From Bradyrhizobium sp. AUGA SZCCT0176 (GTDB lineage: Bacteria > Pseudomonadota > Alphaproteobacteria > Rhizobiales > Xanthobacteraceae), in NCBI RefSeq assembly GCF_018130145.1, contig NZ_JAFCMB010000011.1, positions 1-64,000 of the forward strand: a stretch of 64,000 nucleotides of DNA, written 5' to 3'. The stretch's first letter is position 1; the number at the start of each line of letters is the position of its first letter. This document shows, piece by piece, positions 23,568 through 32,271 of this stretch. The position numbers and the translations under genes were made by a program. The notes beneath the pieces were generated by a model. It searched no databases. It was not told where the DNA came from and saw only the letters and a list, made by a program, of their open reading frames with translations.

Positions 23568-24968
23568 TCAATTCGGCCCGAGCGGCGAAGCGGCGACTTT
23601 CGCTGGCATCACATACTCGATCTGCACCTTCTTGCGTTCGGCATCCCTGCGGGCCTGCAGCCAGCCTGGAAACCACATCGCGATCGCCGGGAAGATCAGC
23701 ACCAGGACCACGCAGAGAACCTGGATGACCATGAAGTCCGCCATGCCGCGGTAGATCAACCTCAAATTCCATTCCCTCACGACCTGCTTGAGATAATAGG
23801 CCGACATCGCGACGGGTGGAGACAGGAACGCCGTCTGCAGGACGACCGCGACGATGCAGCCGAACCACACCATGTCGTAGCCGAGGCCCTTGGCCACCGG
23901 CGCGAGCATGGGAAGAAAGATAAACACGATCGCCGGCCATTCGAACGGCCAGCCGAGCAGGAATATCAGCGTCAGCAGCAGCGTCATGGTGCCCCAGGCC
24001 GGCAGCGGCGAGGCAAGCAGCGCATTGGTCATCCAGCTGGCGGTGCCGAGCCACGCGAACACCGCACCGAACACGTTGGAGGCGACCGCGAGCAGCAGCA
24101 CCATGCTGGTGGTCGCCATCGTGCTGTAGCAGGCCTGCAGCAAACCGCTCCACGTGAATTTGCCGTAGAGGATGACCAGAAGGATGGCGCCGAGCGCGCC
24201 GAGTGCCGCCGCCTCCGCCGCCGTCGTGATGCCGGCCAGGATCGCACCCAGCGTGACGATGGTCAGCACCGTCACCGGTACGAGGCCGACCAGGCACTCC
24301 CACAGCACGATCTTCATCGATTCCGGCCGCTCCTCGAGCGGCACCGGGGGACCGAGCTTCGGATTGAAATGACAGCGGATCAGCGTGTAGGCGATGAACA
24401 TGCCGGACAGCAGGAAGCCCGGGCCGAACGCGGCCGCATACAGATCGATGATCGAGATATCGAGCACGGGCGCCATCACGACCAGCATGACCGACGGCGG
24501 AATCAGGATGCCGAGCGTGCCGCCAGCCGCGATCGCGCCCGCCGACATGCGCACGTCGTAGCCGGAGCGGATCATCATCGGCCCGGCCATGATGCCGAGC
24601 AGCGCCACCGTCGCGCCCACGGTTCCGGCAGCGATGCCGAACAGCGTCGCGGTAACGATGACGACCACGTATAATGCGCCCTTCAGCGGCGCAAACAGAT
24701 CGCGGAACGCCCTGAACAGTCGTTCCATCAGCCCGGCCTGATCGCAGATGAAGCCCATCAGGATGAACATGGGCACCGCGACCAGTTCGTCCTGCTTCAT
24801 GATGCCGATGGTCTGCAGGTAGGCGAGGCTGAGCACCCGCGGCCCCATGCCGATGTAGCCGAACACGCCTGCGAGAAACAGCAACGTAAAACTGATCGGC
24901 AGGCCGATGAAGATCGCGCCCAGCATCACCAGCAGCATGAATAGGCCAAGCAGCTCGAGTCCGGTCAT
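23568..24968 (-). CDS. TRAP transporter large permease (DctM type)
   Basis: A 466-residue protein of about twelve membrane segments. DctM motifs include FIGLPISFTLLFLAGVFG near the start, the GTLGILIPPSVMLVV loop near residue 140 and LQTAFLSPPVAMSAYYLKQV near the C-terminus. The start MTGLELLGLF at 24968 overlaps the stop of the small permease by 4 bases (ATGA), so the two are translationally coupled. Together with the binding protein at 25620 this is a complete TRAP operon in the order P-Q-M. Substrate unknown, probably an organic acid. Confidence 0.93.
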   Translation of the reverse strand: MTGLELLGLFMLLVMLGAIFIGLPISFTLLFLAGVFGYIGMGPRVLSLAYLQTIGIMKQDELVAVPMFILMGFICDQAGLMERLFRAFRDLFAPLKGALYVVVIVTATLFGIAAGTVGATVALLGIMAGPMMIRSGYDVRMSAGAIAAGGTLGILIPPSVMLVVMAPVLDISIIDLYAAAFGPGFLLSGMFIAYTLIRCHFNPKLGPPVPLEERPESMKIVLWECLVGLVPVTVLTIVTLGAILAGITTAAEAAALGALGAILLVILYGKFTWSGLLQACYSTMATTSMVLLLAVASNVFGAVFAWLGTASWMTNALLASPLPAWGTMTLLLTLIFLLGWPFEWPAIVFIFLPMLAPVAKGLGYDMVWFGCIVAVVLQTAFLSPPVAMSAYYLKQVVREWNLRLIYRGMADFMVIQVLCVVLVLIFPAIAMWFPGWLQARRDAERKKVQIEYVMPAKVAASPLGPN

Positions 24969-25558
24969 ATCTCGATCTTTTCCTTGTGCTCGAACTCGCG
25001 CCCGAACTGGATCTGATACCAGCACTTCAGTACTTCGGAGACGCCCTGAACCATCAGAAGGACCGCCGCCAGCGGGATGGTGGCCCGGAACGGCCACATG
25101 ATCACGCGCCACACGCTTTCCTGCGACCGCTCGCCGGTGTCCCAGGAATGCAGCGCGGCGTCGTAGCTGACCACCATGAAGGTGATCATGACCGGGTAGA
25201 ACAGCAAGATGTAGGAGATCATGTCGATGATCCCCTTGGTGCGTTCCGAAAAATTCTCCCAGTAGATATCGGTTCGAACGTGCGCACCCTTGTAGAGCGC
25301 ATATCCACAGGCGAGCATGAAGGCCGCGCCGTTGGCCATGAAGCTCGACTCGTAAACCCAGGCGGTCGGGGCATTGAAGCCGTAACGCATCACGACCTCG
25401 TAAGTGATCGTCACCACGAGGAACAGCATCGTCAGGGAGATGAGTTTGCCGGTGACGTCCGAGAACCGGTCAATGGCCCGAATGATCGTGTAGAAGGCGT
25501 GTGGAAACTCTCTTCCCACGCCAGCAGGATACGAGGCTCCGCCGTCAGTCGACATCAT
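24965..25558 (-). CDS. TRAP transporter small permease (DctQ type)
   Basis: A 197-residue four-helix membrane protein; helices lie at about residues 40-60, 75-95, 115-135 and 155-175. The YEVVMRYGFNAPTAWVYESS segment after the first helix is characteristic. Two ATG codons stand side by side (25558 and 25555) after AAGGGGGATC; the second has the better spacing, the first is given as the outer limit. Stop and the start of the large permease overlap. Confidence 0.9.
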   Translation of the reverse strand: MMSTDGGASYPAGVGREFPHAFYTIIRAIDRFSDVTGKLISLTMLFLVVTITYEVVMRYGFNAPTAWVYESSFMANGAAFMLACGYALYKGAHVRTDIYWENFSERTKGIIDMISYILLFYPVMITFMVVSYDAALHSWDTGERSQESVWRVIMWPFRATIPLAAVLLMVQGVSEVLKCWYQIQFGREFEHKEKIEI

Positions 25559-25619
25559 GATCCCCCTTGGAAAGCAACTGGCGCCTGTCAATGACGCCAG
25601 TTGCGCGCGCGAAAGCGGA

Positions 25620-26741
25620 TCACTTCTTCTGCAGATAGACCTTGTCCTTCCAGTAGTACTCGCCGGCGAAATTATAAGGCGGGAACCAGGAAAGCTTGAA
25701 CGGGACGATTTTCTCGGCGTAGGCCTTCTGACTGTCCATCGCCTTCTTGTAGAAGGGGTTCTTGGCGGCGTACTCGGCCTGGATCTTCTCCCACTCGTCG
25801 AGGAAGTTCTTCAGGACATCATCCGGCGTGCGATGCAACTGGACGCCCATCTTGAGGAGGTCCTGGCAGGCCTGCGCGGTCTCGCGGTTGAAGGAGAAAT
25901 TGCGCTGCGTCGTGGCGTAGACGCTGGCAACCTTGATGATCTCCTGCAGATCCGGCGTCAGCTTCTTCCAGACATCGCCGTTGATCATCAACTGGCCGCC
26001 GGTGACGGGCTCGTGCATGCCAGGGGTGTAGTAGTGCTTCGCGACCTGGTGCAGACCGAGCTTCTTGTCTTCCTCGCAGTTGATCCATTCAGCGCCTTCG
26101 ATCACGCCGCGCTCCATCGCCGGGACGATCTCGCCGCCCGGTATGGTGACGACCGACACGCCAAGCCGGCCGTAGGTCTCCGCGCCGATGCCGTAGATGC
26201 GATACTTCATCCCCTTGAGATCGGCGAGGCTGTTGATCTCTTTCTTGAACCAGCCCATGCCTTGCGGATAGTCGGTCGGAATCGGGAAGCCCACGACGTT
26301 GAGCTTGAGGACGTCGCGGTAGAATTCTTCCAGCAGGGCCATGCCGCCGCCGTCGTAGTACCAGGCCCAGTAGTCGCTTCCGTCCATGCCGAACAGCGGA
26401 CCGTGCGACATCGGAATCGTCGCGGTGTTGCGGCCGAGGATGTAGCCGAACGGCGCCATTCCAACGTCGAGAACGTTCTTCGACGTTGCGTCGAAGACCT
26501 CGAACGGGGGAACGATGGCGCCGGCCGGGAGCGTTTCAATCTTGAGGCGGCCAGCCGTCATCTTTTCGACGGTCTCGGCCCACAATTTGAAGATGAGGTG
26601 GAAGTTCGACGACGCGGGGTGGGTCGATTGCCCTTTTAATACAAGGGGCTTGGGCGCCGGGGTCTGAGCCTGGGCTGGGTCCGTAAAGGTGGCGGCGAGT
26701 CCGAGGGCAGCAGCCACGACAATAGACGTGTACCTGAGCAT
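25620..26741 (-). CDS. TRAP solute-binding protein (DctP type) 3
   Basis: A 373-residue periplasmic protein with a Sec signal (MLRYTSIVVAAALGLAATFT, cut likely after PAQAQ), unlike the Tat-type copies at 15567 and 16814. The conserved Arg is in the GMKYRIYGIGAE segment, and AMERGVIEGAEWINCEEDKK is the equivalent of the family EW motif, ending in Cys-Glu-Glu-Asp rather than GPYDDE, so its pocket differs. GGAGG about 7 bases upstream decides the ATG at 26741 over GTG 26747. First gene of the P-Q-M operon. Confidence 0.93.
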   Translation of the reverse strand: MLRYTSIVVAAALGLAATFTDPAQAQTPAPKPLVLKGQSTHPASSNFHLIFKLWAETVEKMTAGRLKIETLPAGAIVPPFEVFDATSKNVLDVGMAPFGYILGRNTATIPMSHGPLFGMDGSDYWAWYYDGGGMALLEEFYRDVLKLNVVGFPIPTDYPQGMGWFKKEINSLADLKGMKYRIYGIGAETYGRLGVSVVTIPGGEIVPAMERGVIEGAEWINCEEDKKLGLHQVAKHYYTPGMHEPVTGGQLMINGDVWKKLTPDLQEIIKVASVYATTQRNFSFNRETAQACQDLLKMGVQLHRTPDDVLKNFLDEWEKIQAEYAAKNPFYKKAMDSQKAYAEKIVPFKLSWFPPYNFAGEYYWKDKVYLQKK

Positions 26742-26972
26742 TCTCACTCCTCCCTTTTGGCAGCAATTTCTCCTTGGTTGATGTTTTTTTGATCTTGTGA
26801 GCTGAAGTTACGGACGGGATGATTGCGCTGTCAAGGCGATATCTGTCGGACCGGCAAGTGAGCCGGTGAAAGATGGAGTGGCCAGGCTCGTGAAAGCGAG
26901 ACAGCTAATTGAGAAATTGCCGGCAGCACCAACGCTGCCATCAGCCTGGGTCGCGCGCCAGAAGCGTTGCCG

Positions 26973-27968
26973 TCAGGCCGCGATCGAAGACGCCGCGCGG
27001 GCTTCGACCAGCGCAATCGCATCGCACAATACGTTGGCGCCGGCGCCTTGCCTGACGCCGTTTTCGGCGAGATGGCGGCGGAAGGCGCGCGCCCCCGGCA
27101 CGCCGTGAAACGCACCGACGAAATGCCGCGTCATCGAATGCAGCCGCGTGCCCTGCCCGAGCTGGTTTTCGATGTAGGGCATCATAGCCTCAAACACATC
27201 CTTCATGGTCGCATGCGGCGCCGCCTCGCCGAATAACTCCGGATCGACCTTGAGCAATCGCCACGGCTCCTGATAGGCCGCCCGCCCCAGCATCACGCCA
27301 TCGACATGGGCAAGATGCGCCTTCGCCTCGGCGAGGCTGCCGATCCCGCCATTGATGATGACGGGCACCTCGGGCAGCGCGGCCTTCAGCCGGTAGACTC
27401 TGTCGTAATCGAGCGGCGGAATGTCGCGGTTTTCCTTCGGCGACAAGCCGTTGAGCCAGGCCTTGCGGGCGTGCACGACCAGCGCATCGGCGCCCGCGGC
27501 AACGACGCCGCGCGCCAGCACGTCCAGCGCCACTTCCGGATCCTGGTCGTCGATGCCGATACGGCATTTGACCGTGACGGGAATGTTCACCGCGCGCTTC
27601 ATCGCCGCGACGCCCTCGGCAACCAACGCCGGCTCTGCCATCAGGCAGGCGCCGAAGCGGCCGTCCTTTACCCGGTCCGACGGACAGCCGACGTTGAGGT
27701 TGATCTCGTCATAGCCGAAATCCTCGCCGATCTTCGCAGCGGTAGCGAGATCGCGCGGATCGGAGCCGCCAAGCTGCAGCGCAACGGGGTGCTCGCTCTG
27801 GTCGAAGCCGAGCAGCCGCATTCGGTCGCCATGGATGATGGCGCCGGTCGTCAGCATCTCCGTGTAAAGCCGCGCCCGCCGCGTCATCAGACGGTGGAAC
27901 ACGCGGCAATGCCGGTCGGTCCAATCCATCATGGGCGCGACGGAGAAGCGGTTGTCTAAGTCATTCAT
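26973..27968 (-). CDS. dusA: tRNA-dihydrouridine synthase A
   Basis: A 331-residue flavoenzyme that reduces uridines in the D-loop of tRNA (U20/U20a in the DusA class). It opens with RFSVAPMMDWTDRHCR, the DusA type signature; catalytic Cys95 is in EINLNVGCPSDRV; FMN phosphate contacts are in NGGIGS and MLGRAAYQEP. It is a single gene with a 600-base gene-poor region upstream. Confidence 0.95.
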   Translation of the reverse strand: MNDLDNRFSVAPMMDWTDRHCRVFHRLMTRRARLYTEMLTTGAIIHGDRMRLLGFDQSEHPVALQLGGSDPRDLATAAKIGEDFGYDEINLNVGCPSDRVKDGRFGACLMAEPALVAEGVAAMKRAVNIPVTVKCRIGIDDQDPEVALDVLARGVVAAGADALVVHARKAWLNGLSPKENRDIPPLDYDRVYRLKAALPEVPVIINGGIGSLAEAKAHLAHVDGVMLGRAAYQEPWRLLKVDPELFGEAAPHATMKDVFEAMMPYIENQLGQGTRLHSMTRHFVGAFHGVPGARAFRRHLAENGVRQGAGANVLCDAIALVEARAASSIAA

Positions 27969-28638
27969 CTCATTAATCTTTTATGCCTCAAGCCGATCCT
28001 ATAAGGGATTGGACCGACTGGCAAATTTGGCCCGAGTGTGCCCGCTTATGCCAGTTTTTCTAGGATCATACCCGCCCGCGCTGGAAGCCAAAATCGCCAC
28101 ATCTGCATTCTCAGTGCACACATGGTGCACGCGAACGCCCGAGTGCACACGACCTTCACTCAACTGCATTTCGATTCGACCCACGACAGATTTTTTGTTG
28201 GAAATATCCCCTCGCATCCCAGCGTGAGCCGCGCGAAGAAACGCCGAGAACGAACCACATTCAACCGAAATAAAAATCAGCTTCGGCAATGACGTCTGCG
28301 TTGATCAAACGTACCGACGATCGGTCATGCGCGGCGCAATGTTGGCGTAGTTCGGTCGTGGACCCGCAACCAACGAGACCGACGTTCGTTGATGGTGACC
28401 ATTTGGTCGCCATTCGACGGTCTTTCATGCCCACGAGGAAGCGGAAGGCTTTGGCGCGCTTGTCCCTTGTCGCGATGTCATTTTCGCGGTCTAATCCGAT
28501 CCGAGGCGTTTGATCGCCTGTTCGCACGCTTCGATGCCGCAGCGTGTCCCCGGCAAAGGCTGCCATTCCCATTCACGAAGGGACAATGGCGCTCGGCCGC
28601 GAGATCATTGATCCTTTGTCACACGCGGAGGATTTTTG
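27969..28638. other. Gene-poor region with GTGCAC motifs and a short dispersed repeat
   Basis: No supported gene. It contains three GTGCAC motifs in 35 bases (28114, 28125, 28143), two of them within the direct repeat AGTGCACAC (28113 and 28142, 29 bases apart), and the 26-base repeat at 28330-28355 shared with 39086. Frames here are short and lack family signals. It may be decayed DNA plus the promoters of dusA and the AAA+ gene. Confidence 0.4.
28330..28355. repeat. 26-bp dispersed repeat, copy A
   Basis: CGCGGCGCAATGTTGGCGTA followed by GTTCGG is identical to 39086-39111. On the minus strand both copies encode ELRQHCAA in a frame whose surroundings differ, suggesting the remains of one duplicated gene or element. 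Confidence 0.75.
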
Positions 28639-29439
28639 ATGAACCTCGACGTCTTCAGGATCGCAGCCGAACCGTATTATCAGCCGCTCGGCAACGAGAT
28701 AGCGACTTTTCAGGCCGCCTATGCCGAACGTCTGCCTGTGATGCTGAAAGGCCCGACCGGCTGCGGCAAGACCCGCTTCGTTGAGCACATGGCCTGGCGG
28801 CTCGGAAAGCCCCTGATCACGGTTGCGGCGCATGAGGACATGACGGCGGCGGATCTTGCCGGACGCTATCTGCTCGAACCCTCCGGCACGGTCTGGCACG
28901 ACGGCCCGCTAACGCTGGCGGTGCGCCATGGTGGGATCTGCTACCTCGATGAAATCGTCGAGGCGCGGCAGGACACGACCGTCGTGATCCACCCGCTCAC
29001 GGACGCACGGCGCATCCTGCCGCTGGAGAAGCACAACGAGATCGTGCCGGCGCATCCCGACTTCCAGCTGACGATTTCCTACAACCCCGGCTACCAAAGC
29101 GCGGTGAAGGATCTCAAGGAGTCGACAAAACAGCGCTTTGTCGCGATCGATTTCGGCTATCCGCCGCCCTCAACCGAAGCTTCCATTATCGTGCGCGAAA
29201 GCGGCACCGACGACGCACTGGCCAGCATCCTGGTCGCGATCGGAGAGCGGTCGCGCAATTTGCAGGGGCACGGCCTCGACGAGGGCGCGTCCACGCGGAT
29301 GCTGATCCATGCCGGACGCATGGTGCGCGCCGGCCTGCCGCTGGAAATGGCCGTGCAGTCCAGCATCGTTCTGCCGATAACCGATAATCCCGACATCAGG
29401 GCAGCACTGAGCGACGCCATTCAGGCGTGCCTGCCGTGA
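28639..29439 (+). CDS. MoxR/CbbQ-type AAA+ ATPase
   Basis: A 266-residue AAA+ protein of the CbbQ/NirQ/NorQ family, which use ATP to insert metal or remodel a partner enzyme. Walker A is GPTGCGKT (residues 38-45), Walker B is ICYLDE (100-105), and the sensor region is TISYNPGYQS. GGAGG lies 7 bases before the ATG at 28639. The stop overlaps the GTG of the VWA gene by 4 bases, the usual Q-O pairing. No RuBisCO, NO reductase or methanol dehydrogenase genes are nearby; the neighbour is the amidase locus. AmiB in the Pseudomonas aeruginosa amidase operon is also an AAA+ protein, so a role in amide metabolism is possible, but unproven. Confidence 0.88.
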   Translation: MNLDVFRIAAEPYYQPLGNEIATFQAAYAERLPVMLKGPTGCGKTRFVEHMAWRLGKPLITVAAHEDMTAADLAGRYLLEPSGTVWHDGPLTLAVRHGGICYLDEIVEARQDTTVVIHPLTDARRILPLEKHNEIVPAHPDFQLTISYNPGYQSAVKDLKESTKQRFVAIDFGYPPPSTEASIIVRESGTDDALASILVAIGERSRNLQGHGLDEGASTRMLIHAGRMVRAGLPLEMAVQSSIVLPITDNPDIRAALSDAIQACLP

Positions 29440-31763
29440 ACGCCACCGAGCCGCCGCTCACGCTACATCTGGTTCCCCCGGATCAGGAGGATAGTGCGAC
29501 GCGGCGCCTGCACCGACTGATGCGCGCGCGCGAGACGCTGCGACCGATGTTCCTGGCCGCCTGGGACGCTCTATCCCATCATTTCGACGCCAGCGAGCTT
29601 GAGGCCTGGGCCTGCGCCGTGCTCACGCTCGCGCATGTCAACGCCGGGCCGGCGTGCCTGATCGCCTATTGGGAGGCGAGCCGGTACGGCGATGGCCGGC
29701 GGGAGATCGCACCGCTGCTTGTGGCCGGACAAGCCGCCGCAGACATCTGCCGCCATGCCGGCGCGCAATCGGCAACCGCTGCGTTGCAGGCGTTGCCGGG
29801 CGCAGGACGCGTGCTCGGGAACGGTCCCGCACTGGCGCGATGGTGGCGGGTGATGGACGCACTGGCGCGGCAGGCGCCGGAGTCGGTCACATCGGTCGCG
29901 GCTAACATTGGCGAGATCCTCACGCCGGGCACGATCGACGCCTTTGAGAATTTCGTCGCGGCGGGGCTGAAGTTCGCCTCCGGCAACAAGGCGCGGCGGC
30001 TCGCCTTCTTCACCCTGCAGGACGAACTCGCGCGCCGCATGATCGCGCGCGATCTCGGCAGCGTCACGTTTCCGGAGACGGAGCTCGAACTCAAGGCGTT
30101 CGTTACCGCGCTATGGGGCCGCAGCCCGCTGCTGCGCAGTTTTCCAGCCGACAATAGCCAAACGCCGCAGCGGCGCACCTCGATTGCAGGACCCTTGATC
30201 CGGCTGCCCGAAACCTACCGCGGCGTGCGAGGAAAAGCTGCCCGCGCGCTGTTTCGCGCGGCGGCCACCCACGCCCAGGCCCATCTGGTGCTGGGTCAGG
30301 GACTGTTTCCGGTCGGCACGCTGAAGCCGCTGCAGATTGCACTCGTCAACCTGATCGAGGACGCGCGGATCGAGACGCTGGCGATGCAGCAATTGCCGGG
30401 CTTGCGCCGGCTCTGGGCGCCCTATCACGTCGCCACCCCGTCCGGCGTCGTGGCGGCGCCGACCTTACTGGCCCGGCTGGCGCGCGCGCTGTTCGATCCG
30501 ACCTACGCCGACAACGACAGTTTTGTCGCCAAGGGCCGTGAGATGTTTGCAGCAAGCGCGCCGCGGATCGACGATCCCGCCATCAGCCGCGAGATCGGCA
30601 TGCTGCTCGGCAACGATCTCGGCCAGATGCGCGTGCAGTTCAACGCCAAGACCTATGTGGTCGAGCCGGTCTATCGCGACGATGGCCTGGGTCTGTGGGA
30701 TTTCGGCGAGGACGCGCCCCCCTCCGGCGAAGTGATGGAGCTTCCGGTCGATGCCGTGCGGGTGGAACGGCAGGAGGCGCCCAACGACGACGGCACCAGC
30801 CGCGAGCCCGACGAACAGGGCCAGCCGCGCGGGCGCGGGCGCCCGGTGGCGCCGGATGATCGCGGCGTCGTCATCGCCAAATATCCGGAATGGGACCGCG
30901 AGCATAGAATCGAGCGCGCCGAATGGACCGTGGTGCGCGAGGTGCCGGCGCGCGCTGGTGACCCGCGCAGAATCGAGGACGCGCTCGACCAGGCGGACGT
31001 GCTGCGCAACCGCATCGGCCGATTGATGCGCGGCGTGCGGATCGGACGCACCATCCGCCTCAACCGCCAGCACGACGGACACGATCTCGATCTCGATGCC
31101 GTGCTCGACGCCGGCATTGCGCTGCGGACCGGCCGCGAGCCCGACCCCCGCGTATTCCGCTCGTCGACGTCGATGCATCGCGACCTCGCCGCGCTGCTGC
31201 TGATCGACATTTCGGAATCAACGCGAGATAGGCTAGCCTCCGGCGCGACCATCCTCGACGTCGAGCGCCTGGCGGTCTCGGTGCTGGCCGAGGCGATGGA
31301 CCGGCTCGGTGATCCCTTCAGCCTGCTGGCGTTTGCCTCCAACGGGCGCGAGGACGTCAAGATGACGACGGTGAAGTCCTTCGATGAGGCCTATGACCGG
31401 ACCTGCAGGGCGCGTCTTGCCGGCCTAAAGTCGGGCCTGTCGACCCGGCTCGGCACGGCGCTCCGTCATGCCGGTCACGTGATCGGAAGGGAAACTTCCG
31501 CCCGCAAGCTCGTGATCGTTCTGACCGATGGCGAGCCGTCGGACATCGACGTCTCCGATCCGCTCGACCTGGTCGAAGACGCCCGCCGCGCCGCGGTTGG
31601 CCTGCATGCCGCGGGTATCGACGCCTATGGCGTCGTGCTCGGGCATCCGGGCATTCAGGCCACGTCCCGGATCTTCGGCCGCGGCAATACCATGATGGTG
31701 CATCGGATCGAGGATTTGCCGGGCCGCCTTTCCGAACTCTATTTCAGGCTGGCGCGGCGGTAG
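29436..31763 (+). CDS. VWA-domain protein, CbbO/NorD type
   Basis: A 775-residue partner of the AAA+ protein. The C-terminal VWA domain (about residues 580-770) has the MIDAS motif in LLLIDISESTRD (DxSxS), a conserved Thr region in MTTVKSFDE and the D in LTDGEPSDIDV. The N-terminal two thirds are helical, with an acidic, Pro/Gly-rich segment near residues 450-490 (PNDDGTSREPDEQGQPRGRG). CbbO/NorD proteins bind the target enzyme through the MIDAS and are moved by the ring of the AAA+ partner. The start is taken as GTG 29436 (overlap GTGA with the upstream stop); GTG 29427 is the alternative. Its 3' end overlaps the end of the ureE pseudogene by 20 bases, tail to tail. Confidence 0.85.
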   Translation: MNATEPPLTLHLVPPDQEDSATRRLHRLMRARETLRPMFLAAWDALSHHFDASELEAWACAVLTLAHVNAGPACLIAYWEASRYGDGRREIAPLLVAGQAAADICRHAGAQSATAALQALPGAGRVLGNGPALARWWRVMDALARQAPESVTSVAANIGEILTPGTIDAFENFVAAGLKFASGNKARRLAFFTLQDELARRMIARDLGSVTFPETELELKAFVTALWGRSPLLRSFPADNSQTPQRRTSIAGPLIRLPETYRGVRGKAARALFRAAATHAQAHLVLGQGLFPVGTLKPLQIALVNLIEDARIETLAMQQLPGLRRLWAPYHVATPSGVVAAPTLLARLARALFDPTYADNDSFVAKGREMFAASAPRIDDPAISREIGMLLGNDLGQMRVQFNAKTYVVEPVYRDDGLGLWDFGEDAPPSGEVMELPVDAVRVERQEAPNDDGTSREPDEQGQPRGRGRPVAPDDRGVVIAKYPEWDREHRIERAEWTVVREVPARAGDPRRIEDALDQADVLRNRIGRLMRGVRIGRTIRLNRQHDGHDLDLDAVLDAGIALRTGREPDPRVFRSSTSMHRDLAALLLIDISESTRDRLASGATILDVERLAVSVLAEAMDRLGDPFSLLAFASNGREDVKMTTVKSFDEAYDRTCRARLAGLKSGLSTRLGTALRHAGHVIGRETSARKLVIVLTDGEPSDIDVSDPLDLVEDARRAAVGLHAAGIDAYGVVLGHPGIQATSRIFGRGNTMMVHRIEDLPGRLSELYFRLARR

Positions 31764-32225
31764 TGCCTCCATAGTCTTCCAGAATGCTCATTCCGACCCG
31801 GCGCGACCAGAACAATTCGCCGAGGCGAACAACATAGTTCTCTGCCCTCCCCTCGATGGCGACGAACAGCACCTCACCCTCGAAGCGGACCACCCGCCAG
31901 CCCAGATTGCCGACGTGGTAGCCGAGCTGATCGCATCGCTGATCGAGCGCGGCTCCAGCCGCAGCCAGCGCTCGCCGGCCACCCGCACGACGATGGCACT
32001 GACCTCGTCGAGCAGCAGCACCGCGCCATCGAACAGCCGCTGATGGCGCGGCAACGAGATCGCAAGCTCCTGCCCGTTGCGGGTCGTCGTCCGCAGCTGG
32101 TGCCGTTCAAGCTCCTCGCCCGACAGCCGCACCTCGTCGACGGCGTTGTGATGCTCCAGCCGCAGGATCTTCTCCGAGAAAGCCGGCTCGAGGCGGCTGC
32201 CGAGGACATGACTGATACTCAGCAC
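31744..32225 (-). pseudogene. ureE: Frameshifted urease accessory protein UreE
   Basis: From the GTG at 32225 (GGAG upstream) one frame encodes a UreE N-terminal domain: ILRLEHHNAVDEVRLSGEEL, GQELAISLPRHQRLFDGAVL, ERWLRLEPRSISDAI. At about 31928 the frame breaks, and the continuation LGYHVGNLGWRVVRFEGEVL then VAIEGRAENYVVRLGELFW is found in the next frame until the stop at 31744. Restoring one base (GATC-G-AGCTC) joins them. The usual GNLHW histidine is Gly here, and no His-rich tail exists. UreE delivers nickel to urease, but no urease genes are in the window. It lies 46 bases after the MetX-like gene on the same strand. A sequencing error cannot be excluded. Confidence 0.8.
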
Positions 32226-32271
32226 GGCTCCGATATCCCTCCCAGAACAATACCCGGCCGAAGCTCCTGCT

